64,000 nucleotides of DNA, taken from positions 135,620,937 to 135,684,936 of the forward strand of contig OX371224.1 of NCBI GenBank assembly GCA_947310385.1, in the 5' to 3' direction. The DNA comes from Nephrotoma appendiculata. Taxonomy: Eukaryota; Arthropoda; Insecta; Diptera; Tipulidae. Positions 10,826 to 21,098 of the stretch are shown piece by piece. A program made the translations under genes and the position numbers. Position 1 is the first letter of the stretch, and each line of letters begins with the position of its first letter. The notes under the pieces are model-generated. The model was not told the origin of the DNA, made no database searches, and saw nothing but the letters and a program-made list of their open reading frames with translations.

Positions 10826-12651
10826 TAGCTTTACGTGTGACTTTTGATTTATAGAATTTAAGATATGAAAATATGATTATTCTCTCTTATTTTACAAGAA
10901 AAATTGCTTATAATTAGAGAAAAATTACGAAGGAAATTATAATTGTAGCTGACGATAGGCTGTTCTATTCAACGTACCTTGTACCGCAAGAAAATAAATA
11001 AAAGCCATACAATTTGAATTATGAATTATATTACGTAACACGGTATAATGTCACGTTGAATTACGGTTTGAATGAAACAGTACACACCTTTCTCAATACG
11101 ATGTGTGGGTAAAACATTTTACTAACGCAGCCTTTTAAATTAACTTTAAATTCATTTTCTAATTAATCCTTTTTATGTGTGTGAGTGTGTGTTTGTTGTT
11201 TACTGTATTCCCATTTACTCGACTTCGACTCTAATATCCAATTTCAAATTCCAATTGACGCAACACGTATCCTTCTTTATAACCTTAGTTACCCGTATAT
11301 AGACTTCTCATATATGCTTTTATTATAGAGAGGACGAGGGTATATTACAAAATAGTTTTAGTTTATAGTTTCCAAAAAAAAAAAAAAAAAGTTTGTTGTA
11401 CCAATCGTCGTACCAAAATAAAACAAATAAAAATCTGTTGTTAGTCTATTGAACAAAGTTTATTTAAATTAGGTTCGAAAACTTTATATAGCAGATTGTT
11501 TAAGTAAATTGAATTTAAATTATTAATAAGATTTTCTTTTTTATCGTTTCAGGTATAACTTCATTTTCAATTATTTTCAATATCGGTTGGTATGTACATA
11601 TGTGTGATGATATTTAGAATTCCTAATTGTACTAACAACAATGCACAATAAAAAAAATCGAAGCACTTAATTATTCATTGTTTCCAATACAGTGGGCAGG
11701 TATAACAATATACAGAAATTCCAAACCAAATTATTAAAAACCATAACGGGCCAAATTTTGTATAAATTACTGGGGTTATTAGGTTTCGGTCCCGTGTATT
11801 TTTTCATGACATAGTGTAGAAGAAAAAATAATTGAATCGAAAAAATTTTATTTTCTTTAATAATTTTGTCTTATGTTCTGCCACTAAATAGGAAATTGTA
11901 CACGGGGAAAAACTAAGTAAATAAAACAAAAAAATAATAATTAATGTTTTAACAATTAAAAGACTTTTATTGTAAAGATGTAAATTGCCGTTGGCACTTA
12001 CCGTTAAATTTAAATTAGTTCTCAGTTTGTTTTGCTGAAATCAATTTCTTTTTAAACAAAATTTTTATATTTCTTAGATAGTTAGGGCTGTAATAATTTT
12101 GCGAAATACTTATAGAGTTCAAAATTTTTAACTTTAAAGTTTTCTTGCTAGTATTTTTTGAGCTTGTGATTAAACAGAAAAGTTAATAAATATGGTATTA
12201 GTTTTGGGAATTCATTTCCTTTCTTCTTTTTAGTTTGAAACTAAACATTTATAAACAAAAAATGGAGAGGTGTATATGTTGTCGCCAACACCTGACTTTC
12301 TTTTACAATGCATGTACGTAAATCGCGAACACGCTCAAAATATTTTACGACACTTTTTTTTTAGCTATGGAGAAAAGAAGCCATAATCATCCGGTTAGTG
12401 TTTAAAAAAAATGTGTTTAAAGAACTTCTTTTCTTTTAAGTTTAAGTTTGAATATTTTTGTTCTTACTAGGTTTCTCGTTTGTGCTGTATTTTTCAAGAA
12501 AGCTGTCTTCTCCGGTAGATCAATTTTACTGGGACCTCACAATTTATGGAAAAATCTTAAGCATGAAGCTTAATATACATAATCAGTCAATTATTCTGAA
12601 CTGTAGAGAGGACACATACCGATAGATAGACACCACCTCGAAAACTGCTTT
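10826..12651. other. AT-rich stretch without recognised genes
   Basis: No coding signal on either strand. It holds a short 'tgtgtgtgagtgtgtgtttg' run (about 11175-11195), a 17-18 bp A-tract near 11375 and scattered poly-T. Nothing else was seen. Confidence 0.6.
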
Positions 12652-12679
12652 TTCGGACCTGCAATGTTGCAGGTCCGAA
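12652..12679. repeat. Perfect 13-bp palindrome
   Basis: 'ttcggacctgcaa' (12652-12664) and its exact reverse complement (12667-12679) are separated by 'tg'. It is GC-rich compared with its surroundings. It could be an extruding hairpin or a transposon excision or terminal scar. No T-run follows, so it is not a bacterial-type terminator. Confidence 0.85.
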
Positions 12680-12839
12680 ATATGGGAATTTGCAGCTGAT
12701 ATTTTTCAAGATATAATCAATAAAATTCAAAAATTTAGCGATCGCTTGATCAGAATCTGAAATAGAAAAAATCACTTTATGTAAAGGAAGATCAATCAAA
12801 GTTACTTAAACCAATCTTTAGAGAAAAAAACGTAGCAAA

Positions 12840-13330
12840 GGGCAATTGCTACTAGGTTTAAAAATAAAACGTATAGAACAAGTAGACATTTATTTCGAAT
12901 GTCGTTCTTTAATTCTAGTATGGTCGCTGGTTTATTGGCGTACACTCTTTTTTTCAAATAATCCCAAAGAAAACAGTCGGAACTGGTTAAATATTAAGCT
13001 TAGCTAAACTTTTCTTCGTAGCGACAAAATGACAAAATAAAACCGTTCTTGATCGTCTATCGGTCTTAACTCTTGCACAACCTGATTTTATATGGGAACA
13101 TTTTTTATTTTTCCAAAATTCTCTGTACGTACTATCACGATAGTACCAGTTCTGTCGAACGTTTCCTTGTTGACATTGCTGGGCTATTCGGTATACTCTC
13201 CAGAACAGGTTTAATATTATCATCCGTGCGTGCCGTACATGGTTTTCCGGAACCTAGGAGGTTCCTAATGGCACCTTGTCATTTGAAATTTGTATCAAAC
13301 GGTTTATTGTTTGTCTAAATGGCACAGAAT
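12840..13330 (-). pseudogene. Mariner-like (Tc1/mariner superfamily) transposase relic
   Basis: Minus-strand frames give, in order, 'SIPNSPAMSTRKRSTELVLS' (helix-turn-helix region, about 13210-13140), 'MFPYKIRL' followed by a degraded equivalent of 'QELKP' (about 13100-13065), and then, after a large deletion, 'FFGIIWKKECTPINQRP' (about 12960-12925), corresponding to the C-terminal WGY/LK block. Stops and shifts are frequent, so it is a fossil. The same kind of element left a relic at 52690-52860. Confidence 0.65.
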
Positions 13331-13854
13331 GCACATTAAAATTGGTACGCACGCTGCGTCAAAATAAACTACCGCTGGTTTTCTAATAATAAAATTCAAC
13401 TATTTTAATTCGTCATTCTGATCAAATGTGCGATACAACATTAGGAACAATGATCAGTTCTTATTTGTTGTTCCACGTTTTTTTAGTGAACATTTTAGAA
13501 AATATTTTCTGGTAACTGCTCCTTCCTTATTTAACCAACTTCCACTTAGCATACGGCAACAAATAAATTCAAAATCATTTCTCCAATTACTTAAAGTTTG
13601 ACTTTTTGAGCACCCTAATATCGATTTTCTATTTAGAGTTTTAGTCTGATGCAGTTTAATTTTAGTTTCAATAGTTTATCTTTTTTATATTTTTATTTTT
13701 TATATTTTTATTTTTATTCTTTATATTTTTATTTTTATATTTTTATTTTTTATATTTTTATTGTTAAATTTTTATTTGTAATATTCATTTAAATTTTTTA
13801 TTTGTAATATTTATTCAACTTTTTTTCATAATTTTTCTTATTAAAGGGTAGATC
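13331..13854. repeat. AT-rich spacer with (TTTTTATATT)-type minisatellite
   Basis: 13676-13830 consists of imperfect 10-12 bp units of 'tttttatttttatat'. The remainder has no coding signal. Confidence 0.7.
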
Positions 13855-13876
13855 AATTTCTCTCTCTCTCTAGCAT

Positions 13877-15578
13877 TTACATCCCATGAAGAGATTTTGC
13901 CGCCCGCACTATGGTCCTCCATCCTTCTCGGTCCATCGCTCTCGTCCTCCAATTTCGACATCCTAATACGAGTAGGTCTTGTTCGACGTCGTCACGCCAG
14001 CGCAGTCGGGGTCTTCCTCTACGACGTACTCCGGCTGGTTGTTGATGGAACACTTTGTAAATCATTCGTTGTTGTGGAGATCTTGCAACGTGGCCGAGCC
14101 ATCTCACTCGATTAGATTTGATGAAGCCGATAATATCTCTACCTCCGAGAAGTTGCTTTATTTCGTGGTTCATGCGAATCCGATATTCATTGTTTGCAAC
14201 TTTAATAGGACCAAAAGTTCAACGGATGACCTTCCTTTCGAAGGTAGATAATAATCTACAGTCGTTAGAGGTCATGGTCCAGCTCTCGCTTCCGAAAGTC
14301 AGCACAGGTCTTATCAGTGCTTTATAAAGTGCGAGCTTGCACGACTGCGATAGGTGTTTAGATCGCAATAATTTTGATTGCGCGTAGAAAACTCGTTGTC
14401 CGGCAGCGATTCGGGCTTTTATTTCTGCCTGCATATCATTCGACGATGTTATAACTGACCCGAGGTATTTAAAGTTTTCGACGCTATCAAAGTTGTGGTC
14501 GCCAATTCCGAGATTTGCCATAGAGATGTTCCTGGGTGTTGTTAAAAATTTCGTTTTGGTACTGTTCACCTCCAAACCAAGTCTTCTTGCGCAGCGATTG
14601 AGCGGTATGAAACTGTCCTTGATGCCGCTAGGTCTTCGGCCAAGAAGCACGATATCATCTGCATATCCAAGAATTTGGCCTGATTTATTGAATATACAGC
14701 GCGAAGTTTCAATGTTGCTTTTCCTCACTACGTACTCAAGCGCCAAATTGAACAGCACAGGCGCGAGTGCATCTCCCTGTCGAACACCAGATGTTATTTC
14801 AAAGGAGTCTGACACAGATCCTTCAATTACAATTCTACATACAGATCCAGACGTTGTTAATTTACACAGAGAAACAAGTTTCTCTGGAATACCTAGGCAT
14901 ATGAGCGCGGCCCATAGGTTGTCGCGGTTTATACTGTCATATGCCTGCCGGAATTCTATATATAATTGATGTATGGTTATGTTGTACTCCCAACATTTTT
15001 CCAAGATCATCCTCATGGTGAAACACTGGTCAGTGGTCGATCGGTTGGGACGAAAACCACACTGATAGTCGCCAATGATGTTTTCGGCGAAAGGGATGAG
15101 TCTGGCAAGTACAACATTAGCCAACACTTTGTAAGCAGTGTTCAATAGAGCTATGCCACGAAAGTTTTCACATTTAAGACGGTCGCCTTTTTTATGCAAC
15201 GGACATATGAGTGCGGTCTTCCAATTCTCCGGCAACTCTTCTTGGTCCCAAATACAAACGACGAGATCGTATAAACTTGTTGCAAGAGTAGCGCCTCCGA
15301 GTTTGATTAATTCTGCGGGGATTCCATCGAGACCGGGTGCCTTGCCGTTTTTCAATCGACTAATAGCTGCGTCTACTTCCTCTGCTGTGGGATATTCGAC
15401 GAAGACCTCATCACCTGGAGGAGCTATTGCTCTAATGGGGGTCACTTCGTCATTCCGGTTTAGCAGACTTTGAAAGTAGGTTTGCCATACTGAGAGAACA
15501 TCAGCCACGTTTGTTCTCAATTCTCCATTCCCGTCTTTTATGGCTGTACTTCTTGGGTGGAAGTCTTTAGTGAGATTC
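13877..15578 (-). pseudogene. Non-LTR reverse transcriptase, C-terminal half of the split gene
   Basis: Copies element RNA into DNA at the target nick (target-primed reverse transcription). Visible RT motifs: 'LKNGKAPGLDGIPAELIK' (palm entry), 'GFRPNRSTTDQ', 'LYIEFRQAYDSINRDNLW' (motif A; the expected Asp in 'vDF' is Glu here), 'GVRQGDALAPVLFNLALE' (motif B) and 'LGYADDIVLLGR' (motif C catalytic AspAsp). After a single in-frame TGA (about 14216-14218) the same frame continues with 'SNRVRWLGHVARSP' and 'RRGRPRLRWRDDVEQDL', the basic C-terminal region usual for such elements. The gene joins 21937-23226 across the gypsy insertion. Confidence 0.9.
15575..15578. repeat. Target-site duplication (ATTC), left
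   Basis: The 4 bases beside the outer end of the low-coordinate LTR, identical to 21937-21940. Pre-insertion sequence 'gtgag-attc-ctggc' restores the reading frame of the host element. Confidence 0.88.
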
Positions 15579-16011
15579 TATAGCGGTGTTACCGTGGTTT
15601 TATTATAAGTAATAACACTCACTATATTTATTTATTTTTGTAATAATTATTTGTTTATTTAATATATATTATTACAAAAATTATTATTTATAATTAGTTC
15701 ACAAAATGGTGGGTGTGAACGATTGTTCGCGGCACTATCACTATATTATTTTCGTAAGAGACTGTGTCTCTTTTAACTACTAAAACGCGACTCATTCTTT
15801 TTCGTTTCTTCTTTCCTTTCGTGTCTTCCCGATATTAATTCTCGATATTAATCGATAATCGATTAATATCGAGATTCGCGAATGTAGTTGGCGAAATAGC
15901 TATATTCAGCAAAACGAGCAATGCCTCGTAATTAAGCGGCGCGGTGTATAAATAGTTTTGCTACGAGGAGTGCCACGAAGTGAAAAGGATTTTTCTGTTT
16001 GAGCCGCTACA
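15579..16011 (-). repeat. 3' LTR of the gypsy element
   Basis: Element-sense sequence starts 'TGTAGCGGCTC' and ends 'AACACCGCTATA'. It carries 'AATAAAACCACGG', a likely polyadenylation signal, close to its end, and a perfect 16-bp palindrome at 15841-15873. The pol stop codon (TAG, 16007-16009) lies inside its first bases. Confidence 0.93.
15841..15873. promoter_or_regulatory. 16-bp perfect palindrome within the LTR
   Basis: 'ctcgatattaatcgat' and its reverse complement flank one base. The same palindrome occurs in the other LTR near 21766-21798. It could be a binding site for a dimeric factor or a structured RNA element; function unknown. Confidence 0.6.
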
Positions 16012-19000
16012 TCACTCCCCTCCTGGATCGAAAACCGTAGTGTTTTAAATTGAAAGTGACCGTTTTTGGAACACTACGTTTTTCGACTGGGTTTACCACA
16101 AGTATTCCGTACGCTGGCTTAAGCCTGTCGATGCCAATTGTTGTGGATTTTCCATTTACATCCACAACAAAGAATTTGCGCAATTTGCGGGTCACTGGAT
16201 ACGGTCCAGAATAGGGTGTACTCAATGGACCTCTGACTCTATCCACACGTACGAATACGTGTGAACAGGTTTCCAGATTTTTGGGAATGTACGTTGCCTG
16301 TTCAGATGGATGTCTTGTGTCCGTAGGAACTAAGGTTCTCATGGTGGTACGAAGCTGATTCACGAAATCCGAAGTATCTGTGTTTGGGTTCGAATTTTGA
16401 TCGTTGATGAAGAATTCACCGGGAACCTTGATGTTTTGACCATATACTAGCTCTGCTGGTGTGCAGTTGAGGTCTTCCTTGACGGAGGTTCGAATACCCA
16501 ATAGGATTGTAGGAAGTTCTGAACTCCAATGGGATGTATTACATCGAGCTGTTAAGGCGGATTTTAGTTGCCTGTGGAACCGTTCGACAAGACCATTCGC
16601 TTTCGGGTTGTATGCAGTTGTCCGAATGCGATGGGAACCTAGGAGCTTCGTGAGCTCGGTGAACAACGTTGACTCGAATTGTGTTCCTTGGTCTGTCGTG
16701 ATGAAGAGTGGGACACCATATCTACAGATATACTCATTGTAGAAGATCTTACTTACGGTTTTTGCGGTCATTTCTCGGATTGGATAAGCTTCTGGCCAAC
16801 GGGTAAATCGGTCGACTATCGTTAAAATGTAATGATAGCCATTCGATTGGGGCAGTGGACCAACCAGGTCCATGTGGATGTGTTCAAACCTGCCACTTGG
16901 TAGCTCGAATTTACCAAGTTCTGATTTTGTGTGGCGGTGAACTTTGGACTTTTGACATGGGATACAAGATTTCGCCCAATTGCTTGTATCAGTATTCATT
17001 CTTGGCCAGAAGTATTTTGAAGCAATAAGTTTTCGCGTAGCACGGATGCCGGGGTGTGATAATCCATGTAGACTATCGAAGATTGTCCGTCGCATGTTGA
17101 GAGGAACGTAGGGTCGATTTTTACCTGTTGAAGTCTCACACCAAATTTGCTGCTTGTCTGGTAAGTCGATCCGTTGCAGGTTTACGCTTGATTTCGGTGT
17201 GTGTGCTGAAATCAATTTCTGCAATTCGTCGTCGCGTTGTTGTTGTACAAGTAATTCCTTCGTGTCGAAGGAAAAGACGCTGAGTTCTGTGAGAAGTGTT
17301 TCACCAGAACGAGACAAACAGTCGCTCACCACATTGTGTTTACCTTTAATGTGATGAATGTCGGTAGTGAACTGGGCAATGTAATCGAGATGTCGTAATT
17401 GCCGGGGACTACGTTCAGACTTTGACGCAATAGCTGTTGTAAGAGGCTTATGGTCGGTAAATAAAGAGAAATTTCGGCCTTCGACGAAATGGCGAAAGTG
17501 TTTGATTGCTAAATACATAGCAAGAAGTTCTCTATCGAAAGTAGAGTATTTAATTTCCGCAGGGGAGAGCTTCTTTGAAAAGAACGCTAATGGTTGCCAA
17601 CATCCTTTGTTGCGTTGTTGTAAGACAGCTCCAACTGCTACATTGGAAGCGTCGGTAGTTATGTTGAACTGCGCGTCGTTCAACGGGTGTGCCAAAAGAG
17701 TGACAGCGGCAAGAGAACGCTTGACCTTGTGGAAAGATTCTGTACAATCTTCGGGCCAAGAGAAGTTTCTTCTGTTTTTGCCTTTCTTGAGTAAAGTGGC
17801 CAAATGCCTGTGAATGGGCGATAACAGTTCGGCTAATCGTGGTATAAAGCGGTGGTAATAGTTCACCATACCGACGAACTGCTGTATTTGGCGGATTGAT
17901 GTTGTTTCTGGAAAGTTTGAAATGACATCAACTCTGTCTTGCGACGGGAGGATGCCATCTTTCGAAATTGTGTGGCTCAAGAAGTCGAGTGACTTCACGC
18001 CGAAAATACATTTCGAAGCTTTAATATTAATTCCATATGCGGAGAGACGTTTGAATACTGAATCGAGATGTTCACTATGTTCCATCTCGGAACGGCTTGC
18101 AACGAGGATATCGTCGATATAAGAGTAGACGAAGTCCAGCCCTTTTAACACTTCGTTAAGGAATCGCTGGAATGTCTGGGCTGAGTTACGAAGGCCGTAT
18201 GGCATTCGGGTAAACTCAAAAAGCCCGATAGGAGTAGTTATCGCTGTTTTGTGAATATCCTCGAGAGCCATGGGAATTTGATGGTATGCCCTAACCAAAT
18301 CTATTTTCGAGAAAATAGTGGCGCCGGCGAGTTTCAACGAGAAACTGTGTATGTGGGGGATAGGATATCTATCTGGGACAGTGACAGTGTTCAGCTGTCG
18401 ATAGTCTCCACAAGGGCGCCAGTCCTTGTCTTTCTTTTGCACCATATGTAATGGTGAGGAGACTGGAGATGATGAGGGGCGGCAGATTCCGATGTCTGTC
18501 ATAAACTGAAATTCAGTTTTAGCAGCTTTTAGTTTAGTTGCGTCGAGTTGTCGCGGTTTAGCACAAGGTAACCTACCTTGCGTGACGACGTAGTGGACTA
18601 CGTTATGCTTCACTGGGAGATTGTAATTCGGAGCCTCAGTGAGCGAGGGGTATTTCTTTAAAAGAGCGCCGTAATCGTTGTTAACGCTGAAATGTTTTGG
18701 AGATGGCGTATCAACTTGGGCGATGATTGCGTTCACAGTGAGGGTAGTAAATGAGTCAGAAAGTCTTCTGTTCTTCAAATCGACCACGAGACCATATTTG
18801 GACAGAAAGTCAGCACCTATAATAGGCCTGTCTACTGCCGCGATGATAAAGGGATGTGTGAACGTACGCCTGAGACCGAGATTAACCTTCAAAAGTTTGG
18901 TACCGTAAGTGGAAATTGGGGATCCGTTTGCTGCGGTAAGAATGCAAACGGTGTCTTTAGCATGTCGGGGAAACTTGTTGACGGGTATCACAGATACTTC

Positions 19001-19120
19001 AGCCCCCGAATCGATCAGAAATTGTAAGTGGTTTTCGTGATCGTTGATGAAAAGACGGCGAGATGAACCAATCCCACTGTTTGCCGTAGAGACAGCAGGA
19101 TTTAGTGGTTTTCCGAAGGC
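16007..19120 (-). CDS. pol: Pol polyprotein of the gypsy element (protease-RT-RNase H-integrase)
   Basis: About 1,037 codons open from 19120; a stop (19121-19123) lies immediately upstream, so the product is probably made by -1 frameshifting from Gag, whose frame overlaps for 19 nt. The first Met codon (18991) lies inside the protease and would lose the catalytic Asp. Domains: protease 'IDSGAEVSVIPV' (about 19010); RT 'KIDLVRAYHQIPM' and 'YSYIDDILVAS'; RNase H 'TDASNVAVGAVLQQ' and 'FTDHKPL'; integrase zinc binding 'HPGIRATRK' to 'CIPCQKSK', and DDE core 'HMDLVGPLPQSNGYHY', 'TTDQGTQFES', 'NGLVERFHRQLK'. No stops or frameshifts: potentially functional. The stop codon is supplied by the 3' LTR. 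Confidence 0.95.
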   Translation of the reverse strand, partial: AFGKPLNPAVSTANSGIGSSRRLFINDHENHLQFLIDSGAEVSVIPVNKFPRHAKDTVCILTAANGSPISTYGTKLLKVNLGLRRTFTHPFIIAAVDRPIIGADFLSKYGLVVDLKNRRLSDSFTTLTVNAIIAQVDTPSPKHFSVNNDYGALLKKYPSLTEAPNYNLPVKHNVVHYVVTQGRLPCAKPRQLDATKLKAAKTEFQFMTDIGICRPSSSPVSSPLHMVQKKDKDWRPCGDYRQLNTVTVPDRYPIPHIHSFSLKLAGATIFSKIDLVRAYHQIPMALEDIHKTAITTPIGLFEFTRMPYGLRNSAQTFQRFLNEVLKGLDFVYSYIDDILVASRSEMEHSEHLDSVFKRLSAYGINIKASKCIFGVKSLDFLSHTISKDGILPSQDRVDVISNFPETTSIRQIQQFVGMVNYYHRFIPRLAELLSPIHRHLATLLKKGKNRRNFSWPEDCTESFHKVKRSLAAVTLLAHPLNDAQFNITTDASNVAVGAVLQQRNKGCWQPLAFFSKKLSPAEIKYSTFDRELLAMYLAIKHFRHFVEGRNFSLFTDHKPLTTAIASKSERSPRQLRHLDYIAQFTTDIHHIKGKHNVVSDCLSRSGETLLTELSVFSFDTKELLVQQQRDDELQKLISAHTPKSSVNLQRIDLPDKQQIWCETSTGKNRPYVPLNMRRTIFDSLHGLSHPGIRATRKLIASKYFWPRMNTDTSNWAKSCIPCQKSKVHRHTKSELGKFELPSGRFEHIHMDLVGPLPQSNGYHYILTIVDRFTRWPEAYPIREMTAKTVSKIFYNEYICRYGVPLFITTDQGTQFESTLFTELTKLLGSHRIRTTAYNPKANGLVERFHRQLKSALTARCNTSHWSSELPTILLGIRTSVKEDLNCTPAELVYGQNIKVPGEFFINDQNSNPNTDTSDFVNQLRTTMRTLVPTDTRHPSEQATYIPKNLETCSHVFVRVDRVRGPLSTPYSGPYPVTRKLRKFFVVDVNGKSTTIGIDRLKPAYGILVVNPVEKRSVPKTVTFNLKHYGFRSRRGVM
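16012..16024 (-). promoter_or_regulatory. Polypurine tract
   Basis: In element sense 'AGGAGGGGAGTGA' ends directly at the 3' LTR. It should prime plus-strand DNA synthesis. It also encodes the last residues of Pol, an overlap that leaves no spacer. Confidence 0.75.
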
Positions 19121-20037
19121 TTAAAATGTTTCGAAGTAGCTTGTCCATGAGCTACCGGTCGGAAACTGCACGGCTGATTGCAGTTGCGTGCGCGTGAGCC
19201 GAAACGACGGTGGAAGTAGCAGAGTCCAGATCGAGATGACGATCTCGACCTTGACCTGTGTCGGTAATTGAAGCTCTGTCTGTTGTTTAGCGATCTTCCA
19301 CGTGAACCAATGTTCAAATTGGCCAGTGTTCGCTGTAGATCCGCCAATTGTTGTTGCGTCTTGTCAAGTTGTCTTTGCATTGAAGCAAGGGCTGATTCAC
19401 CGTCAGCAGTTGCCTTGCTTGTGGATGGCTGGTTGACAGCAGCAATTGGTTTGGATGTTCTGGATTGAGCGTAAATCCAGATGTTGTCGGCGACCGGTAG
19501 GATTTCCTCGATGTCGTTTTTAATATCCCGCGCCATTATCGCTCGTAAGTCGTCTGGCAAGCGTTTTAGCCAGAGATTTTTGAGTAAATCATTATTTACT
19601 AATTTGGAATCACCTGCTTTTTGTTCAAGCAGGCGATAAAAGTGGGACGGTTTAAGGTCTCCCATTTGTTGGAAACCGGAGAGCAACTCGTCAAGTCGTT
19701 GCTCCTCGCTAATAGTGTAGCGGTTGGTCAACGCGGATTTCAGTCGCTTGTATTTCGTGCCTGGCTGCGGGTTCCTGAAAATGTCCGTGATGAATTGTAT
19801 TGTCTCCTGTGGTATCGCGCCGAGAGTGTATGCAAATTGTTCATCGTCGTCGACAATGCGGTGGATGCCGAACTGGTGCTCGACGAGGATGAACCAAGCT
19901 GCCGGTTGCTCGTTCCAGAAGGGAGGTATTTTAGGTGGCATCTTGTATATTTTGGTCGTCCGCGATATGGGTGTGCCAGCATGAGTGTCGTTCTCATCTT
20001 CTGACGATGAAGCGGCTTTTTGTTGTTTTGGTGGCAT
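19102..20037 (-). CDS. gag: Gag protein of the gypsy element
   Basis: 311 codons. Forms the particle that packages element RNA. The N-terminus is 'MPPKQQKAASSSEDENDTH', then a capsid-like helical region ('PPFWNEQPAAWFILVEHQF', 'KRLKSALTNRYTISEEQRL'), a predicted coiled coil ('SMQRQLDKTQQQLADLQRTL'), an Arg/Ser-rich stretch ('RHRSRSRSSSRSG') and one zinc-knuckle-like motif 'CYFHRRFGSRARNCNQPC'. Its CX2HX9CX3C spacing differs from the retroviral CCHC type. Only one upstream ATG is plausible. The gene ends with TAA 19 nt after the pol frame opens. Confidence 0.92.
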   Translation of the reverse strand: MPPKQQKAASSSEDENDTHAGTPISRTTKIYKMPPKIPPFWNEQPAAWFILVEHQFGIHRIVDDDEQFAYTLGAIPQETIQFITDIFRNPQPGTKYKRLKSALTNRYTISEEQRLDELLSGFQQMGDLKPSHFYRLLEQKAGDSKLVNNDLLKNLWLKRLPDDLRAIMARDIKNDIEEILPVADNIWIYAQSRTSKPIAAVNQPSTSKATADGESALASMQRQLDKTQQQLADLQRTLANLNIGSRGRSLNNRQSFNYRHRSRSRSSSRSGLCYFHRRFGSRARNCNQPCSFRPVAHGQATSKHFKPSENH

Positions 20038-20441
20038 CTTTTATTTATTATGTTTTTCACTTCACTTTAATAAACCGGCGTAACAGAAATATTTATTTTA
20101 TAAACGTGTCTATTAATGTAGACTTAAAAAAATATTCGAACGCGAACAAGCTGATAGAACTATTTTTCCAACCAAGGAGTGTGTGAATGAAAAAATGGGC
20201 AGATCGAGTGAGAATAAAATCAGCGAACAAATTGTAACGAGCGAAATCAGAAACGAAAAAGGAAAAAGTTATTTGAAATATCAACGAAATTATAGTAAAA
20301 TAGTGCGAAGTTGAAGCGAACAATCGTACACTTACAGTAAATAAGCTTAATATGTAATTTAATATAATTTTTTTTTTTTTGAATATATGTTTGTAAATTA
20401 AATATTTAAATTCAAATTGTTTGAAAAAATTAAGTTTATAT

Positions 20442-20530
20442 AAAAAATGGAATGCATTGGTCGAGTTTCGAACCATCGACTTTAATATCTCTGTAGCCGT
20501 CAACGCTATCCGTTGGGCTATAATGCTTAT
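20442..20530 (-). ncRNA. tRNA-like Pol III module 2 in the gypsy leader
   Basis: In element sense: A-box-like 'TAGCCCAACGGAT' (20508-20520), B-box-like 'GGTTCGAAACT' (20464-20474; last positions deviate from GGTTCGANTCC), complementary flanks GCATT/AATGC that could form an acceptor-type stem, and a T6 run (20442-20447) as a possible Pol III terminator. The T-arm pairing is non-standard and no reliable anticodon can be assigned, so this is a tRNA-like or SINE-head sequence and not a working tRNA. Confidence 0.5.
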
Positions 20531-20689
20531 ATAATTTTATGTATATGTAGTTGTAATATATGTATATTGTTGTGTTATAAATATAATATGTAATATAATG
20601 TTTAAGTAATTTATTTATTCACAAGAAAAATTTTTATTTTTAAGGAGTTAACGAAAAAATTTTAGAGAATAAAAATTTGAATATACATA

Positions 20690-20716
20690 CTATATATATA
20701 TATATATATATATATG
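20690..20716. repeat. (AT)n microsatellite
   Basis: About 12-13 uninterrupted 'ta' units within the gypsy leader. Confidence 0.9.
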
Positions 20717-21098
20717 TTTATAGTTAGTTTAAAAAAATATTTTAATTTATTTTTGATTTAGAAAAAAATTTAGAAAATTTTATGAAAATATTTAAATGTT
20801 TTAAGAAAAGGTTATTAAATTTTTTTATTATTTTTTTTTTTAAAGCAATATAAATGTGTAGTAAAGGTTGTAGATTAATATTTACTCGTATGTTTTATCC
20901 GTAAGTTATCCATGTGATGTAGAGTGGTTTATAGTGTTGTATCCGTTGTGTGTATTGTAATTGTGGCTTTTCCGCATGCACTGTGTTGTTGCCAGGTCCC
21001 TGGCTCCCTCGTAGGGCGCGATCGCCTTTGCGGGGGCAACTGGCCCAAAAAAATTTACGATTTCTGTGTGATGTGCGGTTTCCAATGAGAATGTTTAT

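Noticed and set aside
12652..12679. Intrinsic transcription terminator
   Set aside because: There is no downstream T-run and the genome is eukaryotic.
14493..15473. Several plus-strand open frames opposite the non-LTR RT
   Set aside because: They are antisense shadows of a well-supported minus-strand RT with catalytic motifs.
15943..15960. Consensus TATA box 'tataaatag' in the LTR as the main promoter
   Set aside because: It reads on the plus strand, antisense to gag-pol; at most an antisense promoter, without other support.
16461..18908. Plus-strand open frames opposite gypsy pol
   Set aside because: Shadow frames; no recognisable domains, and the minus strand encodes the full Pol.
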